A stretch of 61,848 bases of DNA from CAYOLL01 sp964404765 [NCBI: uncultured Gemmatimonadota bacterium] (GTDB taxonomy: Bacteria; 4572-55), in contig CAYOLL010000013.1 in the NCBI GenBank assembly GCA_964404765.1, forward strand, positions 1 through 61,848, read 5' to 3'. Under the pieces are notes generated by a model, which saw nothing but the letters and a program-made list of their open reading frames with translations, did no database searches and was not told the origin of the DNA. Shown piece after piece: positions 37,574 through 46,597 of the stretch. Both the position numbers and the translations under genes were made by a program. The number at the start of each line of letters is the position of its first letter. Within the stretch, counting starts at the first letter, position 1.

Positions 37574-38116
37574 ATGTCAAAATTTCATGCCACCACTATT
37601 TTAGGCATCCGCCATAGTGGCAAAGTTGTTATGGCCGGTGATGGACAAGTTACTTTTGATGACTTGATTATGAAACACACCGCCCAAAAAGTGAGACTGT
37701 TAGCCGAAGAGCAAGTATTGGCCGGATTTGCCGGAACGGCCGCAGACGCTTTCACACTATTTGAAAAATTTGAGACTAAATTGGATGAATATAACAACAA
37801 TTTACCGCGGGCCGCCGTCGAACTGGCCAAAGAATGGCGCAGCGATAAGTTTCTGCGCCAACTGGAGGCTTTATTGGTCGTGATGGATTGGAAAAATGCG
37901 TACATCATTTCCGGCACCGGTGATGTGATTGAGCCGGACGACGGGCTTGTTGCCATTGGATCGGGCGGGCCTTTTGCATACGCGGCCGCAAAAGCGTTAG
38001 CTTTACATGCGAAGATGAGTGCGCGTCAGATTGCCGAGGAGGCCATGAAAATTGCGGCTTCCTTATGCGTTTATACTAACGACCACCTAACAATTAAAGA
38101 GCTTAAGGAGAAATAA
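37574..38116 (+). CDS. hslV: ATP-dependent protease subunit HslV
   Basis: The 180-residue proteasome-like peptidase has a six-residue propeptide; the mature N-terminal nucleophile would be Thr7 ([11 protein letters not shown]). Other marks are [15 protein letters not shown], the Lys of [11 protein letters not shown] and [13 protein letters not shown] near the hexamer interface. It forms a double hexamer capped by HslU. It ends 2 bp before the hslU start codon. Confidence 0.96.
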   Translation: MSKFHATTILGIRHSGKVVMAGDGQVTFDDLIMKHTAQKVRLLAEEQVLAGFAGTAADAFTLFEKFETKLDEYNNNLPRAAVELAKEWRSDKFLRQLEALLVVMDWKNAYIISGTGDVIEPDDGLVAIGSGGPFAYAAAKALALHAKMSARQIAEEAMKIAASLCVYTNDHLTIKELKEK

Positions 38117-38118
38117 AT

Positions 38119-39489
38119 TTGGCAGAGGAAACTTTGAAGGACTTAACGCCGGCCCAGATCGTCGCTGAATTAGACAAGTACATCATTGGTCAGGCCAATG
38201 CCAAAAAATCGGTTGCTATTGCTTTACGTAACCGTTGGCGGCGTATGCAAGTTCCTCCGGGACTACGCGAAGAAATTATGCCCAACAACATCATCATGAT
38301 CGGCACAACCGGCGTCGGCAAGACGGAAATAGCCAGACGTTTGGCCAAATTAGCCGCCGCTCCTTTTATCAAAGTCGAAGCATCAAAATTTACGGAAGTC
38401 GGCTATGTTGGGCGTGATGTAGAATCTATGGTGCGAGATTTGACGGATTTGTCTGTGAGTATGGTTCGGCTGGAAAAAAGCACACAAGTCACAGAGAAAG
38501 CCCGGATTGCTACCGAAGATCGGCTCATTGAGCTGATTGTCGCTCAATGCCCGGATCTGGCTGTTAACGATAAAATGCGTCCGCTTAAATTGACCGACCC
38601 GCGCGAAATGGAGCGCTATCGTAAAAAATTAGTCAAAATGTTGGAGGAAAACCAGTTAGCGGACCGACGGCTGGAAGTGGAAATTGAGCAAAAGAACTTT
38701 CCTCTGGTGGAAGTCTTTGCAAATCAGGGTATGGAAGAATTGGACGTCAGCTTTCAGGAAGCCATGGCTCAAATGTTTCCCAAACGAACACGCAAACGCT
38801 TAGTGCCAATTGAAGAAGCTCGCCATATCCTGATGCAAGAAGAAGTGCAGAAACTGATCGATATGGAAGAGGTTATTACCGAAGCGGTGCATCGTGTGGA
38901 AAACGCCGGAATTATCTTTTTGGACGAAATTGATAAAATTGTCGGGAGTGATGGCGGCGGCGGGCCGGACGTATCGCGGGAAGGTGTCCAGCGTGACCTG
39001 CTGCCGATTGTCGAAGGATCAACCGTGCCGACCAAGTATGGCATGGTCAAAACCGACCATATTCTGTTTATTGCCGCCGGCGCTTTTCATGTCAGTAAGC
39101 CCTCGGATTTGATACCGGAAATGCAAGGGCGTTTTCCGATTCGTGTGGAACTAAACGATCTGACCGCTGAAGATTTTATGCGCATCCTGATTGAGCCGCA
39201 AAATGCCCTGATTAAGCAGTATACCGCTTTATTGGCGACTGAAAACGTCCAGATCAAGTTTACCGATGGCGCTGTAAAAGAAATCGCCCGTATCGCCGCG
39301 GATGTCAACGGGCGCACGGAGAATATCGGCGCACGCCGACTGCATACCGTCATGAACCGATTGCTGGAAAACCTGTTGTTTGATGTGCCGGACGTAAAGT
39401 ACGATACGGTGACGCTATCTACCAAAGATGTCCGCGCCAAGCTAAAGGACATTGTAGAAGACGAAGATCTCAGCCGTTATATTTTATAG
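38119..39489 (+). CDS. hslU: ATP-dependent protease ATPase subunit HslU
   Basis: The 456-residue AAA+ unfoldase drives substrates into HslV. It opens [17 protein letters not shown]; Walker A is GTTGVGKT (62-69), Walker B is [10 protein letters not shown], and the C-terminal sensor-2 region [17 protein letters not shown] and the Leu-rich tail SRYIL that activates HslV are intact. The start is TTG 38119 with AAGGAG eight bases upstream, the only plausible start. It forms a two-gene operon with hslV. Confidence 0.96.
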   Translation: MAEETLKDLTPAQIVAELDKYIIGQANAKKSVAIALRNRWRRMQVPPGLREEIMPNNIIMIGTTGVGKTEIARRLAKLAAAPFIKVEASKFTEVGYVGRDVESMVRDLTDLSVSMVRLEKSTQVTEKARIATEDRLIELIVAQCPDLAVNDKMRPLKLTDPREMERYRKKLVKMLEENQLADRRLEVEIEQKNFPLVEVFANQGMEELDVSFQEAMAQMFPKRTRKRLVPIEEARHILMQEEVQKLIDMEEVITEAVHRVENAGIIFLDEIDKIVGSDGGGGPDVSREGVQRDLLPIVEGSTVPTKYGMVKTDHILFIAAGAFHVSKPSDLIPEMQGRFPIRVELNDLTAEDFMRILIEPQNALIKQYTALLATENVQIKFTDGAVKEIARIAADVNGRTENIGARRLHTVMNRLLENLLFDVPDVKYDTVTLSTKDVRAKLKDIVEDEDLSRYIL

Positions 39490-39509
39490 ATTCTGTGTGA
39501 TTGCTGATT

Positions 39510-39544
39510 CAGACCTCCAAGGTTGCCAAAATCTTGGAGGTCTG
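39510..39544. terminator. Bidirectional terminator between hslU and tmk
   Basis: CAGACCTCCAAG (39510-39521) and CTTGGAGGTCTG (39533-39544) form a perfect 12 bp stem with an 11-base loop. It sits exactly in the 56 bp gap between two convergent genes, so it could serve both. Confidence 0.75.
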
Positions 39545-39545
39545 C

Positions 39546-40199
39546 TTATTTAAAGCCCGATTCCGCGATAAAATTTTTGACCCGCTCCCTTATGTCTGCC
39601 TGAACCATTTCAACCGACTGTTGCCCATCTATCAGCGAAAAACGCCCGCCTCGACGCGCCATCTGCAAATAACTATTTCGAATCGTGGTGTGGAAAATGA
39701 TTGACTCGCGCTCTATTCTGTCGCCCTGACCATCAGCCGAGCGTGAGCGGCCTCGCTGCAACCCAATTTCCACTGGCAGATCAATAATAATCGTCAAATC
39801 GGGTGATAGCCCCGCCGTAGCAATCCGGCTTAACTGCTCGATCATGGCTTCACCCAGACCGCGACCGAAGCCCTGGTAGACGGTAGAAGCGTCAAAAAAG
39901 CGATCACACAATACAATTTCACCAGCTTGCAAATGGGGCACAATCCATTCGCAGACATGCTGAGCCCGACTGGCCTGATAAAGCAGCGCTTCCGTCAAAG
40001 GCGCCATTTCCTTATGAAGCGGATCGAGCAAAAGCGCTCTAATCTTTTCAGAGATTGGGGGTCCCCCCGGCTCACGCGTGCGAAATACCGGCAGATTTTG
40101 CCGCCGTAATTCTTGCTCCAGCAAACGGATCTGCGTGCTCTTGCCGCTGCCTTCGACTCCCTCGAAAGTAATGAACAAACCGCGCTTAGAAAATTTCAT
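39546..40199 (-). CDS. tmk: Thymidylate kinase
   Basis: The 217-residue enzyme phosphorylates dTMP to dTDP. The P-loop is FEGVEGSGKST (12-22), followed by the FRTREPGG substrate motif and the DRFFDASTVYQGFGRGLG region. The LID segment RGRSRSADGQGDRIE is rich in Arg. Its start codon is 12 bp downstream of a cluster of DnaA boxes, which suggests control by DnaA. Confidence 0.94.
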   Translation of the reverse strand: MKFSKRGLFITFEGVEGSGKSTQIRLLEQELRRQNLPVFRTREPGGPPISEKIRALLLDPLHKEMAPLTEALLYQASRAQHVCEWIVPHLQAGEIVLCDRFFDASTVYQGFGRGLGEAMIEQLSRIATAGLSPDLTIIIDLPVEIGLQRGRSRSADGQGDRIERESIIFHTTIRNSYLQMARRGGRFSLIDGQQSVEMVQADIRERVKNFIAESGFK

Positions 40200-40211
40200 G
40201 CCAATTTTCGC

Positions 40212-40392
40212 TGTGGATAAGTGGATAATTGCCCAAAAAGCCTGTGGATAAGTCCTGGAAAACCCATGAAATAAGGGTTTATTGTGTGGATAACTTTTTT
40301 TAAAATTATTTAATAGCTGATCGAAATAATAGCGAACTCGTTTACTATATTGCAGTTAGCAGAATATAAACTGCATCATTAAGTTATCCACA
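40212..40392. promoter_or_regulatory. Cluster of DnaA boxes upstream of tmk
   Basis: Perfect 9-mers TTATCCACA occur at 40212-40220, 40243-40251, 40285-40293 (minus orientation) and 40384-40392 (plus orientation), with a one-mismatch box at 40220-40228. An AT-rich stretch (40294-40345) lies among them. Four exact boxes in 180 bp is far more than chance. The site may be a DnaA-regulated tmk promoter, a DnaA-titrating locus or, less likely, a replication origin. The rest of the 40200-40632 spacer holds no gene that I see. Confidence 0.65.
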
Positions 40393-40632
40393 GCGCTAAA
40401 AGCCGCATGGTACGGCCTTTTGCGCTACTTTGGTCGTTAAAACATCGCTTGATTTATGAGGAAAAAAGGCAAATATTTTCCCGAAAGTACTATCTTTGTG
40501 GATTCATTTGCCTGCAAATGCAAAGTCGATTGACTATGTTTGTGCGGCATTAGGAGGAGAGTTTAAACAGGTAATCGTCTCTTCAGGCAATTGCTGTCTT
40601 ATGTCGCTGTAAGATTGATTTGCGGGTGCTAT

Positions 40633-41310
40633 TTAGCGGTAAGCGCCTTTTATTTTGACACGCGGGCGCGCGATCACAAAGTGATACTGCCCGTTTTTTT
40701 CAATTTTTAGTGCTTCAAAACCGGCAATCGCTAATAATTCAAGCACTTGCTGTTTGCTATACGAGTAAAGCGGGCATTCGATCTCTAACAGGTTAAAATT
40801 TTTAAGCACAGACTGGGGCGTCCATTTATCAGGAAAGGTAAATGCCGCAAATTCACTCGTTGCCAGAAAAATCCTGCGCAGGATTGCTGTTGGATTTTCA
40901 GTATAATCAAAAAGGCCCATGGCAAAAGTAATGTCAAATTTCGTATTCAAATCCTGTTGCAAAAAATCGCCCTGGACGAATTTGCAGCGATTCTTGACGC
41001 CATTTTCATCGGTCATTTTTTTGGCAAGCTCCAGCATATTGCCGGAAAGATCGACGCCGTACACATGCTGTGCGCCACGTCTGCCCGCTTCTAGCATGTA
41101 ACGACCGCTGCCGCATCCAACATCCAAGATTTTTTTTCCTTTCAACCCGTCGATATTGTTGAAGGTAAAGGTAAATCGCCGATAGACATCTTTATAGACA
41201 AAACGGTTGAGCAGACTGCTCCAAAAACCGGTTTCGCCGCTATAAATGGCATCGTAATGTGTGGCAATACGGTCAAAATACTGGGCTAATGTTTGCGTTT
41301 CAACAGGCAT
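40633..41310 (-). CDS. Class I SAM-dependent methyltransferase
   Basis: The 225-residue soluble protein has Rossmann motif I KILDVGCGSGRYMLEAGRRG, the acidic motif II end VYGVDLSGNML, and FDITFAMGLFDY in the motif IV region. It resembles UbiE/Methyltransf_11-type enzymes acting on small molecules. The substrate cannot be read from sequence. It lies alone on the minus strand between tmk and a dedA gene. Confidence 0.85.
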   Translation of the reverse strand: MPVETQTLAQYFDRIATHYDAIYSGETGFWSSLLNRFVYKDVYRRFTFTFNNIDGLKGKKILDVGCGSGRYMLEAGRRGAQHVYGVDLSGNMLELAKKMTDENGVKNRCKFVQGDFLQQDLNTKFDITFAMGLFDYTENPTAILRRIFLATSEFAAFTFPDKWTPQSVLKNFNLLEIECPLYSYSKQQVLELLAIAGFEALKIEKNGQYHFVIARPRVKIKGAYR

Positions 41311-41582
41311 AAATAGGCCGACGATCTTAAGAGGAAATCACACCAAATCTTTAAGAAATATTTATCGGGTGTGGCCATGGATTATTCATCACCGCGGCAC
41401 AGAACTCTATGTGTCCAAAAAGTTAACAAGGTGAAGTCTAAGGAAACAAAGGTCGGTTGTCAAGCGGAAATGCAATTTCTAACGCTTAACAAGTAACAAG
41501 TATAAAATTTACGACTTTTTGAGCCGGGTAGAACAGTGACTACTTTTCGTGCTTTTCGCTTATTTCATGGTTGATTTAAGAA

Positions 41583-42191
41583 TTATTCAGGCTTGAGGCC
41601 GTACTTTCGAATTAAGTAAAATATCGTCAATAAGATGAGTGCGACAATAATCAAACGATTATACATTTTTAAATACTCAAGCACGAACTGCCAATTCTCG
41701 CCTAATGCAAACCCGGTGTAGACCAGGATGGCATTCCAAATTATTACGCCAATGCCGCTAAAACAAAGCATCGGCGCCGGTTTAACCCCGGCAACTCCGG
41801 CCAAAACAACGATCGCACTGCGAATACCAAGCATGAATCGGCTTAGCAGAATGACCTTTTCACCATGCCGGGCAAAAGCATCTTCTAATTGTGCAATGCG
41901 TTCCTGTTTTATAAAGCGAAAGCCTCCTTGCAAAAGAAAAGATCGTCCTTTGATTCGCGCAATCTGGTAAATCACCATAATGCTACAGAGTGAGCCGGCA
42001 CTGGCAATGCCAAAAGTCGTATAAGGATCAATAAGGCGCTGCCCGGCTAAAAATCCTCCAAATACGACTGCCACATCGCCGGGAAATGGTGGAAAGAAGT
42101 TCTCAATAAAAGCCGCCGCAAAAAGAACCGTGTAGATCAGTGGCACAGGCCAGGCGCTGACCGATGTCAAAATGTATGTTAAAATTTTCAA
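41583..42191 (-). CDS. DedA-family membrane protein
   Basis: The 202-residue protein has the VTT/SNARE-associated (DedA) fold with about five helices. The re-entrant loop motif FIENFFPPFPGDVAVVFGGFLAG and the Arg-containing LSRFMLGIRSAIVVLAGVAG segment are family hallmarks. DedA proteins are proposed to flip lipids such as undecaprenyl phosphate or phosphatidylethanolamine. It is monocistronic, with a 270 bp upstream spacer where I see nothing recognisable. Confidence 0.9.
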   Translation of the reverse strand: MKILTYILTSVSAWPVPLIYTVLFAAAFIENFFPPFPGDVAVVFGGFLAGQRLIDPYTTFGIASAGSLCSIMVIYQIARIKGRSFLLQGGFRFIKQERIAQLEDAFARHGEKVILLSRFMLGIRSAIVVLAGVAGVKPAPMLCFSGIGVIIWNAILVYTGFALGENWQFVLEYLKMYNRLIIVALILLTIFYLIRKYGLKPE

Positions 42192-42287
42192 TGGGCGCTT
42201 TCATTGAAGTGTGGAGAGTTTTTCCACACAGTATTATCAGAATGATGTCGCACGGGAAAATATTCATGCAACAAATCGACTAAATTA

Positions 42288-43898
42288 TTATTGATGACCG
42301 GGGTTTGCAGAATCTGTCTGAGGCGCCAAAGCTAATAAAGCCTTTACGGATGTGGCCTTGCTCAGGCATCTGACAGCCTGCTTAAGCTGCAAATCATCCT
42401 CCAGGGTAATTTTTTGCGCCTGCTCTTCTTTTCCGCGCACCGTTGCCAGGCTTAGCCGCATTTGCCGCGTAATTTCAGAGCGGGCCTCGCTAAAGGTTTC
42501 ATCGCTAAACGCGACTTTTTTAGATTGCAGATAGAGCTTAAAATCATCAATCATTTGTGGACTCGGTAGATTACCGGTTTCCGGATTTTTGGCTACGTAG
42601 TCGACTGTAAAGTCAAAAGCTCGGCCTTCACGCAAGATATCACGCACGGTTTTTGGAATCTCGCGGACTGTTTGCAGGATGTCCGGGGTGATGCCTCCAC
42701 CGCCATAGACGGTGCGGCCGGACTCTGTTTTAAATACCGGACCTGTCTGAACGAGGGAATCCGGCTGATCCGTTGTTAACGCTGCGGAGTCCGCTTTGGC
42801 ATGCGCTTCGGCGGCATGGTCTTTATGAATGCAGCGACCGCTGGGGGTGTAGTATTTGGCTGTGGTTAGTTTCAATGCGCTGGTATCGGAAATCCGAAAA
42901 ATGGATTGCACGGAGCCTTTGCCAAAAGTTGGCCGGCCAATAATCAACCCTGCATCATGATCTTGAATGGCGCCGGCTACAATTTCGGAGGCGCTGGCGC
43001 TGCCCTCATTTACTAAAACGGCCAGCAGCAGTTGATCTTCGGCCAAAAGCGGTTTTTTGTCTTGATAGCGCTGCTCCTGCTCTGCGTCGCGACCGCGGGT
43101 GTAGACAATGAGTTCGCCCTTATCTAAAAAAAGGTCGCTGACGTCAATGGCCGATTCCAACAAGCCGCCGGGGTTGTTGCGTAAATCCAGCACCAATGCT
43201 TTGGCCCCCTGGTCGCGCAGCTTTTGAATTGCATCTTTCAGATCATCGGCGGTTCGCTCCGCAAACTCGGCAATATTGACATATCCAATGCGCTCGTCCA
43301 GCATGAAGGCGAACGGAACGCTTTCAATTTTGATGACATCGCGGGTAATTGCCAAATCCAGGTTTTCATTGCTGCCGGGGCGATAAATCGTAATTTTGAC
43401 TTCGGAACCTCTGGGTCCCCGCAGAGCCTCCACCGCTTGATCGACAGACCAATTCTCAGTGCTTTTGCCATCTACCTTTGCCACCTGATCTCCGGCTATA
43501 ATGCCTTTGCGTTGTGCCGGCGTCCCCGGCATTGGCGCAATCACCGTCAGTTTGTTATCTCGCACGGCAATTCGAATACCTATGCCGCCAAATTCACCTT
43601 TCGTATGGACGAGCAGTTCATCATAGTGCTGTTCGGACAAATACTGGGAGTATGGGTCCAGCTTGGAGAGCATGCTTTCGACGGCTTGATCCATCAGCTT
43701 GTTTTTATCCACCGACTCGACATAACGCTGCTCAATAAAACTTAAAACTTTGGAAAAATCGCCGGTGCGATCAACCCTTTCCACACGTCGGGCCTGAACA
43801 TAATCCACCGCAATATTGGTGATGGCCGAGGCAATCACTGCCAAAATCAGGTAAAGAACTAATGTTTTATGCGTCAGCGCTTTTTCATTTGATTCCAT
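42288..43898 (-). CDS. S41-family C-terminal processing protease (CtpA-like)
   Basis: The 536-residue protein has one N-terminal membrane anchor (LVLYLILAVIASAITNIAVDY), a PDZ domain (about 95-175; GGIGIRIAVRDN, GDQVAKVDG) and an S41 catalytic core. The nucleophile Ser lies in NEGSASASEIVAGA and the Lys in RPTFGKGSVQS; LRNNPGGLL is also typical. It would act in the periplasm, cutting C-termini of envelope proteins. It is the last gene of the suf-associated cluster, 25 bp after sufT, and may share its transcript. Confidence 0.93.
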   Translation of the reverse strand: MESNEKALTHKTLVLYLILAVIASAITNIAVDYVQARRVERVDRTGDFSKVLSFIEQRYVESVDKNKLMDQAVESMLSKLDPYSQYLSEQHYDELLVHTKGEFGGIGIRIAVRDNKLTVIAPMPGTPAQRKGIIAGDQVAKVDGKSTENWSVDQAVEALRGPRGSEVKITIYRPGSNENLDLAITRDVIKIESVPFAFMLDERIGYVNIAEFAERTADDLKDAIQKLRDQGAKALVLDLRNNPGGLLESAIDVSDLFLDKGELIVYTRGRDAEQEQRYQDKKPLLAEDQLLLAVLVNEGSASASEIVAGAIQDHDAGLIIGRPTFGKGSVQSIFRISDTSALKLTTAKYYTPSGRCIHKDHAAEAHAKADSAALTTDQPDSLVQTGPVFKTESGRTVYGGGGITPDILQTVREIPKTVRDILREGRAFDFTVDYVAKNPETGNLPSPQMIDDFKLYLQSKKVAFSDETFSEARSEITRQMRLSLATVRGKEEQAQKITLEDDLQLKQAVRCLSKATSVKALLALAPQTDSANPGHQ

Positions 43899-43923
43899 TA
43901 AAATCTCCTTGTGTTAATATATA

Positions 43924-44238
43924 TCACATAAAGCCAAGCTCAAAACGCGCCGTTTCACTCATCATGTCCTGGTTCCAAGTGGGTTCCCATACAATTTCCA
44001 CTTTTGCCGATTTAACGCCTTCCACGGACTTAACTTTAATTTCGACTTCGCCCGGCAGAGAACCGGCCGCAGGGCAGGCCGGCGAGGTCAGCGTCATTTT
44101 GATTGTCACATCTTTTGTCTCTGCGACATTAATTTCGTAAATCAGACCTAATTCATAAATATCTACCGGGATTTCCGGGTCAAAGCAGGTTTTGAGCGCT
44201 TTGACGATTTTTTCTTCTAATTCGATTCGGTCATTCAT
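43924..44238 (-). CDS. sufT: MIP18/DUF59-family Fe-S assembly protein (SufT-like)
   Basis: The 104-residue protein matches the DUF59 fold (ALKTCFDPEIPVDIYELGLIY near the N-terminus). The conserved Cys sits in LTSPACPAAGSLPGEV, and VEIVWEPTWNQDMMSETARFELG is the family's ending. Such proteins help load Fe-S clusters onto client proteins. It follows sufU by 29 bp and precedes ctpA by 25 bp. Confidence 0.9.
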   Translation of the reverse strand: MNDRIELEEKIVKALKTCFDPEIPVDIYELGLIYEINVAETKDVTIKMTLTSPACPAAGSLPGEVEIKVKSVEGVKSAKVEIVWEPTWNQDMMSETARFELGFM

Positions 44239-44267
44239 TTTAGCTATCCTTGTTCATTGTTTATTAC

Positions 44268-44720
44268 TTACTCTGTGGTGGCCATTTCCGGCTTATTTTC
44301 CAGTGCGGCGATGAGCGTGTGCCAGGCTAACGTGGCGCATTTAATACGGGCTGGAAATTCGCGCACGCCAGCCAGGACAATCAGCTTTCCTAATCCTTCC
44401 TCGTTGATATCCAGCCCGGTTTTTTGCGTGACCATTGTTTGGAAGCGCTGGAACAGTTCGCGGATTTCTTCAATCGGCCGGGCTTTAATTTCCGCTGTCA
44501 TCAGCGACGCAGAGGCTTTGGAAATCGCGCAGCCATGTCCTTGAAAGCTGATGTCATCTACCACGCCATTTTTTACTTTAAGATAAATGTGAATTGTATC
44601 GCCGCACAGCGGGTTATGTCCATCAGCCTCATGGCTGGGTGACGCCATTGCGCGAAAATTTTTGGGGCTGTTGTTGTGATCAAGAATCACTTCCTGATAT
44701 AAGTCGCGGAGTTCATTCAT
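44268..44720 (-). CDS. sufU: Fe-S cluster scaffold SufU
   Basis: This 150-residue NifU/IscU-like protein of the SufU type opens ELRDLYQEVILDHNNSPKNF. It has the ligands Cys-Gly-Asp (PLCGDTI), GHGCAISKASASLM and a third Cys in RIKCATLAWHTL. The SufU-specific insertion after the second Cys is visible. It accepts sulfur from the SufS desulfurase. It is separated from sufS by a dinB-like gene and a fluoride-exporter pair. Confidence 0.93.
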   Translation of the reverse strand: MNELRDLYQEVILDHNNSPKNFRAMASPSHEADGHNPLCGDTIHIYLKVKNGVVDDISFQGHGCAISKASASLMTAEIKARPIEEIRELFQRFQTMVTQKTGLDINEEGLGKLIVLAGVREFPARIKCATLAWHTLIAALENKPEMATTE

Positions 44721-44948
44721 AATATGCCTTGGTTAGGTCGGTTAGAACTTGAAATTCAGAAGATTATTTAGAGTTCGCTAAAGGCGGCATCGCAGAGATG
44801 CCGGATGGAATATCAATCGGCTGTTAAATAGTTTCATGTTCCGTGTGATAACTTACGGCGTCGCTGTTGGATTGGCAAGAATAAAAAAAAGCTGCCCGAA
44901 TCTATAATAAGAGAGAATGGACAGCTATTTCCGGGGCCATTATAAAAT

Positions 44949-45059
44949 GGTTCATGGGATTAAGATGGTGAAACCTTGCGAAGGCTTAATTTGAAATCTG
45001 CATGTTTTATGCACTGAAACCTTCGCAAGGTTGGGTTTCCACAAACTTGTTCCATGAGC
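44949..45059. repeat. Palindromic repeat with CCTTGCGAAGG arms
   Basis: AACCTTGCGAAGG (44972-44984) is inverted at 45020-45032, inside looser arms GGTTCATGGG/TTCCATGAGCC. The same 11 bp core builds a second palindrome at 46442-46558, so this is a small repeat family. It lies in the 454 bp spacer between sufU and the DUF190 gene, which holds no gene that I see. Confidence 0.55.
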
Positions 45060-45064
45060 CTATA

Positions 45065-45103
45065 AAATTACACCCAAACATTTGTGTTGTGCGCGAAAAT
45101 GTT
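45065..45103. repeat. 39 bp dispersed repeat, copy 1
   Basis: Positions 45065-45103 match 56741-56779 at 33 of 39 bases, starting AAATTACACCCAAA. Both copies lie between genes. The family is unknown. Confidence 0.5.
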
Positions 45104-45174
45104 GAGGAAATGTAATGCGACTTGCCTAAATCGTATCCCCGCGCGAATACGGCGATTCACGCTACAGTTGCGCT

Positions 45175-45507
45175 TTAGCCGCTGCGATAAAAATGAATGT
45201 GCGCTTTTTCCAAAGTGGCCAGTCCCTCTTCGATTTCGGGGTCAATTAATGTCAAAAAGGCTTCCAATTTTTCGCGTGTGTCCACAATTTCGATAACGAT
45301 CGGTAAGTCCTCGGACAGGCGCTCGATTTTGAAAGTATGTACGCGACTATGGGCGCCAAAGCCCATTAGTCCCCGCGAGACGGTTGCGCCGGCTAAGCCT
45401 TGCTCGCGTGCTTTGAGCACTAACCATTCATATAAGGGTTGGTTGTGCCGCTTGTCGCTTTCGCCAATAAAAATACGCAGCAAACAGCCTTCGGTTGGCA
45501 GCACCAT
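45175..45507 (-). CDS. DUF190 protein, partner of the fluoride exporter
   Basis: The 110-residue protein belongs to DUF190: LLRIFIGESDKRHNQPLYEWLVLKAREQGLAGATV and RGLMGFGAHSRVHTFKIERLSEDLPIVIEIVD are characteristic. The family has a PII-like ferredoxin fold and is often encoded beside crcB or carbonate transporters. It lies 4 bp after crcB on the same strand. A regulatory role in fluoride export is inferred from context only. Confidence 0.9.
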   Translation of the reverse strand: MVLPTEGCLLRIFIGESDKRHNQPLYEWLVLKAREQGLAGATVSRGLMGFGAHSRVHTFKIERLSEDLPIVIEIVDTREKLEAFLTLIDPEIEEGLATLEKAHIHFYRSG

Positions 45508-45511
45508 GATG

Positions 45512-45895
45512 CTATCTCCAGATTACGTAGGCCAAGACCCGGCCCGACCAGACTGCGCCAAAACCAAGCAGCAGATGTGCGCCCGTATTGCCAAGCGCTA
45601 ATAAATTTTGCCCGTCCCGCGCTAAGTTGATCGTCTCATTGCCAAAGGTGGAAAAGGTGGTAAATCCACCCAAAAATCCTACAAAAACAAGGGCGCGACT
45701 CTCGGCGGTAAATATCCCACGCGCTTCGGCTAATTGGGATAAAAAACCGATGACAAAACAGCCGGCGACATTGACGAATAGTGTGCCGTAAGGAAATGAC
45801 GCGCTCTGGGTTAATTGCTGCACATAACCGCAGACAATGTAGCGCAGAATTGAACCGATAAAACCACCGATGCCGATCAAAAATAATTTGATCAT
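45512..45895 (-). CDS. crcB: Fluoride ion exporter CrcB/Fluc
   Basis: The 127-residue protein has four helices. The family signatures are FIGSILRYIV, GTLFVNVAGCFVIGFL (pore Asn) and FVGFLGGFTTFSTFGNET, with the central Na+ and Phe-box residues. It forms antiparallel dimers that let fluoride out of the cell. It is preceded 3 bp upstream by a DinB-like gene and followed by DUF190, all inserted between sufS and sufU. I saw no fluoride riboswitch upstream. Confidence 0.94.
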   Translation of the reverse strand: MIKLFLIGIGGFIGSILRYIVCGYVQQLTQSASFPYGTLFVNVAGCFVIGFLSQLAEARGIFTAESRALVFVGFLGGFTTFSTFGNETINLARDGQNLLALGNTGAHLLLGFGAVWSGRVLAYVIWR

Positions 45896-45898
45896 GTT

Positions 45899-46423
45899 TT
45901 AGCCCGGTTTTTTCTCATTTACCGGCGCCTGATTATATTCCTGCGATTTGCCTTTGGGGATGCTAAGGCTTTGCCAGTCGGCATCGGCCAGCAGCCGCGC
46001 CAATAATACAATTTGACCCACATGATACGCCAGATGCGCTAATGACCGGCACAGCGCTTCATGAACGGTTAAAGGTATTGCGCGGATATAAACTGTGCGT
46101 GATAAATCGGCCTCCGTCAACCCGGCCAGTTGCGCATCCAGCACGGCCCAACCCTGCGCCCACATGGCTTGAACTTCTTGCCGGCTGTAGTCTTTTTCGA
46201 CAAATTCGGCGTCGCGATCACGCCAGACTTTTTCGCCGTCGATGGTTAAAAAATCTGTAAAGCGTGAGGTCAGATTACCGCTGATATGGCGCACAATCAT
46301 TGCGATAGAATTGCCATCCGGGGTCATTATACGGTTAAGCTTGGCATCCGCGACTTGCGCCATCGCTTTATGACCAAGGGTTTTGTATCTCTCATATTCA
46401 TCTATAAAATGTTGAATCAACAT
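45899..46423 (-). CDS. DinB-superfamily protein (DUF1572-type)
   Basis: The 174-residue four-helix protein resembles DUF1572/DinB-like putative thiol transferases. Metal-binding His are suggested by IVRHISGNLTSRFTDFL and LAHLAYHVGQIVLLARLL. Such proteins often use bacillithiol or other low-molecular-weight thiols, but the substrate here is unknown. It lies 3 bp before crcB on the same strand. Confidence 0.85.
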   Translation of the reverse strand: MLIQHFIDEYERYKTLGHKAMAQVADAKLNRIMTPDGNSIAMIVRHISGNLTSRFTDFLTIDGEKVWRDRDAEFVEKDYSRQEVQAMWAQGWAVLDAQLAGLTEADLSRTVYIRAIPLTVHEALCRSLAHLAYHVGQIVLLARLLADADWQSLSIPKGKSQEYNQAPVNEKKPG

Positions 46424-46441
46424 CGTTTTAGCTCCATTCCG

Positions 46442-46558
46442 GGTAACTTCTCAAAAAGTGTTGGTAGAAACGAACTTTGCGAAGGCTACATTGCTTGATT
46501 TCACAAGTTTCGAACAAAAGCCTTCGCAAGGTTTGCCAACGGTTATTAAGAAGTTACC
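46442..46558. repeat. 117 bp palindromic repeat between sufS and the dinB-like gene
   Basis: Outer arms GGTAACTTCT (46442-46451) and its inverse (46549-46558) enclose inner 15 bp arms (46473-46487 with 46519-46533, one mismatch) built on TTGCGAAGGCT. It shares the GCGAAGG core with the repeat at 44.95-45.06 kb. It probably also separates transcription of sufS from the genes downstream. Confidence 0.6.
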
Positions 46559-46597
46559 ATTCCGGATATTAGCTCCAAATCTTGCAGTGGGTTGACG

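Noticed and set aside
40212-40392. Reading the DnaA-box cluster as the chromosomal origin
   Set aside because: No dnaA, dnaN, mnmG or rpmH is nearby, and genes on both sides are transcribed towards the site, which is opposite to the usual arrangement. Not excluded, but not my main call.
40446-40523. Short frame MRKKGKYFPESTIFVDSF (25 residues)
   Set aside because: No ribosome binding site and no supporting context; too short to claim.
46424-46597. Fluoride riboswitch upstream of the crcB transcript
   Set aside because: I looked for the conserved GATGG/GCTGATGGC elements on the minus strand and saw only the GCGAAGG palindrome.
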